A stretch of DNA of 5,289 nt from JANYJJ01 sp038241115 (GTDB lineage Bacteria; Pseudomonadota; Gammaproteobacteria; Burkholderiales; Burkholderiaceae_C), in assembly GCA_038241115.1 (NCBI GenBank), contig JBBRGA010000184.1, positions 1 through 5,289 of the forward strand, written 5' to 3'. A program made the translations under genes and the position numbers. Numbering within the stretch: position 1 is the first letter of the stretch; each line of letters opens with the position of its first letter. This document shows, piece by piece, positions 4,478 through 5,289 of the stretch. The notes beneath the pieces were generated by a model, which saw nothing but the letters and a program-made list of their open reading frames with translations, was not told where the DNA came from and ran no database searches.

Positions 4478-5161
4478 ATGAGTGAGCACGACGAACAGCC
4501 TGACCACAAGCAGCGGGAGATTGACGCCAACTTTCACGAAGCACTTGGCGAGGCAGGGAAACTACCGCACGAACTGGGCACTGCAGCCTATTGGTTGTTT
4601 GACCACTTGACGACAGCGCTGCGAAACCATGAGGGCCACGAAGACGAGCCACTGCCGTACGCGCTGGACTTTGGCGGTCGCAGTTTTGAAATCAAAGCTG
4701 GCCTGTTGGAAACGATGCAGTGGGCGATTGACTTCAACTTCTTTGAGGCGCTCGGTGAAGCAACGGACTTGAAGCCGGAACCCGGCACGGTCGCGTATCT
4801 GCTGGCGGAGCATCTGAACAATGTTTTGCGTGACTGCAAAGACAAGCCGCTGCCGTACACGCTTGACTTTGTTGCTGGGCCTTTTGAAATTAAAGCTGGC
4901 TTGTTAAAGAAATTTAATCCGCGCCAGGGGGCTTGGGTAATTTCTACTGACCTCGTGAATCCAAAGATACCCGCCGCAACGCCCGCCGCGAAGCGTTGGA
5001 CGCCCGACAAGCTCGAGAAACTGATGGCCTACCGCAAAGAGCACGGCACGAAAAAAGCTGCAGCGTGGGCTGGCATAGCCGAATCGCGAGTGCGTAAGTT
5101 GCTGCCCGCCGACGAGCCGCCGCAAAAGGGCTACAGCGCCTTTAATTCGCACCAGAAATAG
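4478..5161 (+). CDS. Tandem-module protein with C-terminal helix-turn-helix-like segment, 227 aa
   Basis: I do not recognise a named function. The start is ATG 4478 with GAAGGAA at 4466-4472. Residues 15-80 and 84-146 are two copies of one module. My hand alignment gives 37 identities over 63 aligned positions, with one 3-residue gap. Shared blocks are ID-x-NF-x-EALGEA, GT-x-AY-x-L, HL-x-x-x-LR, PLPY-x-LDF and FEIKAGLL. Each is an acidic alpha-helical half followed by a short beta-like half. Residues 174-210 (WTPDKLEKLMAYRKEHG, then TKKAAAWAGIAESRVRKLLP) look like a DNA-binding helix-turn-helix of a type seen at the C-terminus of small accessory proteins, and the tail KGYSAFNSHQK is basic. 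There is no signal peptide or membrane segment, so it is presumably cytoplasmic. A DNA-binding regulator or adaptor is the best guess. Confidence 0.8.
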   Translation: MSEHDEQPDHKQREIDANFHEALGEAGKLPHELGTAAYWLFDHLTTALRNHEGHEDEPLPYALDFGGRSFEIKAGLLETMQWAIDFNFFEALGEATDLKPEPGTVAYLLAEHLNNVLRDCKDKPLPYTLDFVAGPFEIKAGLLKKFNPRQGAWVISTDLVNPKIPAATPAAKRWTPDKLEKLMAYRKEHGTKKAAAWAGIAESRVRKLLPADEPPQKGYSAFNSHQK

Positions 5162-5167
5162 GCCGCA

Positions 5168-5258
5168 GGGGTTGCGCTTGGGGTTGCGCTCGCAGCCCTG
5201 CGCAACCTGCGCAGACGCATTTGGCAAGGGGTTGCGGCTTGACCGCAACAGGGTTGCG
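5168..5258. repeat. Cluster of GGGTTGCG repeats, direct and inverted
   Basis: GGGGTTGCGCT occurs at 5168-5178 and 5180-5190, a 12-bp period. GGGGTTGCG recurs at 5228-5236 and GGGTTGCG at 5251-5258. The inverted form GCGCAACC lies at 5200-5207 and CGCAAC at 5244-5249. The arrangement resembles iterons or a multi-site regulator operator. It begins seven bases after the stop codon of the preceding gene. Confidence 0.7.
5231..5249 (+). terminator. Perfect hairpin within the GGGTTGCG cluster
   Basis: GTTGCGG (5231-5237) pairs perfectly with CCGCAAC (5243-5249) around a CTTGA loop. It lies about 70 bases after the tandem-module gene. No U-tract follows (next bases AGGGTTGCG), so it is not a classical intrinsic terminator. 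It may simply be two of the repeats in inverted orientation. Confidence 0.3.
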
Positions 5259-5289
5259 TCCGAATGCTTCAGAACTATCACAACAGGCT

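Noticed and set aside
4904..5281. 125-residue minus-strand ORF
   Set aside because: It is mostly antisense to the tandem-module gene and reads through the repeat cluster; a shadow frame.

Overview
The window is GC-rich proteobacterial DNA. Codon use, the tRNA-Asn sequence and the gene families look like a betaproteobacterium, probably Burkholderiales/Comamonadaceae; this is inference from style, not a database match. It spans the junction between a worn mobile-element-rich flank (about 1-1311) and the integrase end of a tRNA-targeted genomic island or prophage-like element (about 1312 to the right edge).

Left flank. Bases 1-87 encode a short piece of a serine recombinase, cut off by an IS3-like insertion sequence. 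The IS keeps a full orfA (191-769) after a perfect palindrome, but orfB is only an N-terminal remnant in the -1 frame (730-981). Part of this remnant appears flipped: the bottom strand of 916-966 reads as the expected orfB continuation, between 6-bp inverted repeats. A possible orfB tail and right IS end lie near 1020-1046. Bases 1047-1264 hold no convincing gene.

Junction. On the minus strand lies the 3' half of a tRNA-Asn (1312-1360), followed by a good intrinsic terminator (1265-1303). The 5' half is absent, as expected for the displaced tRNA 3' end left when an element integrates in a tRNA gene. An AT-rich stretch follows with a candidate sigma70 promoter, scattered TGTTGATTG-type repeats and a 3 x 11 bp tandem repeat. 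Then comes a complete P4-type tyrosine integrase (1538-3001).

Element genes. Downstream on the same strand are a toxin-first, overlapping HigB/RelE-like and HigA-like toxin-antitoxin pair (3063-3398, 3388-3735); a truncated Xre-type helix-turn-helix ORF in the antitoxin's frame after one stop codon; a 59-residue acidic small protein (4006-4185); a stretch of about 290 bp with no recognised gene; and a 227-residue protein (4478-5161) made of two tandem copies of a 63-66 residue module plus a C-terminal helix-turn-helix-like segment. The window ends in a cluster of GGGTTGCG repeats, direct and inverted.

Together: the integrase would move the element, the toxin-antitoxin pair would stabilise it, and the remaining genes are accessory or regulatory of unknown function. 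The least explained items are the duplicated-module protein with its iteron-like downstream repeats, and the micro-inverted transposase remnant.
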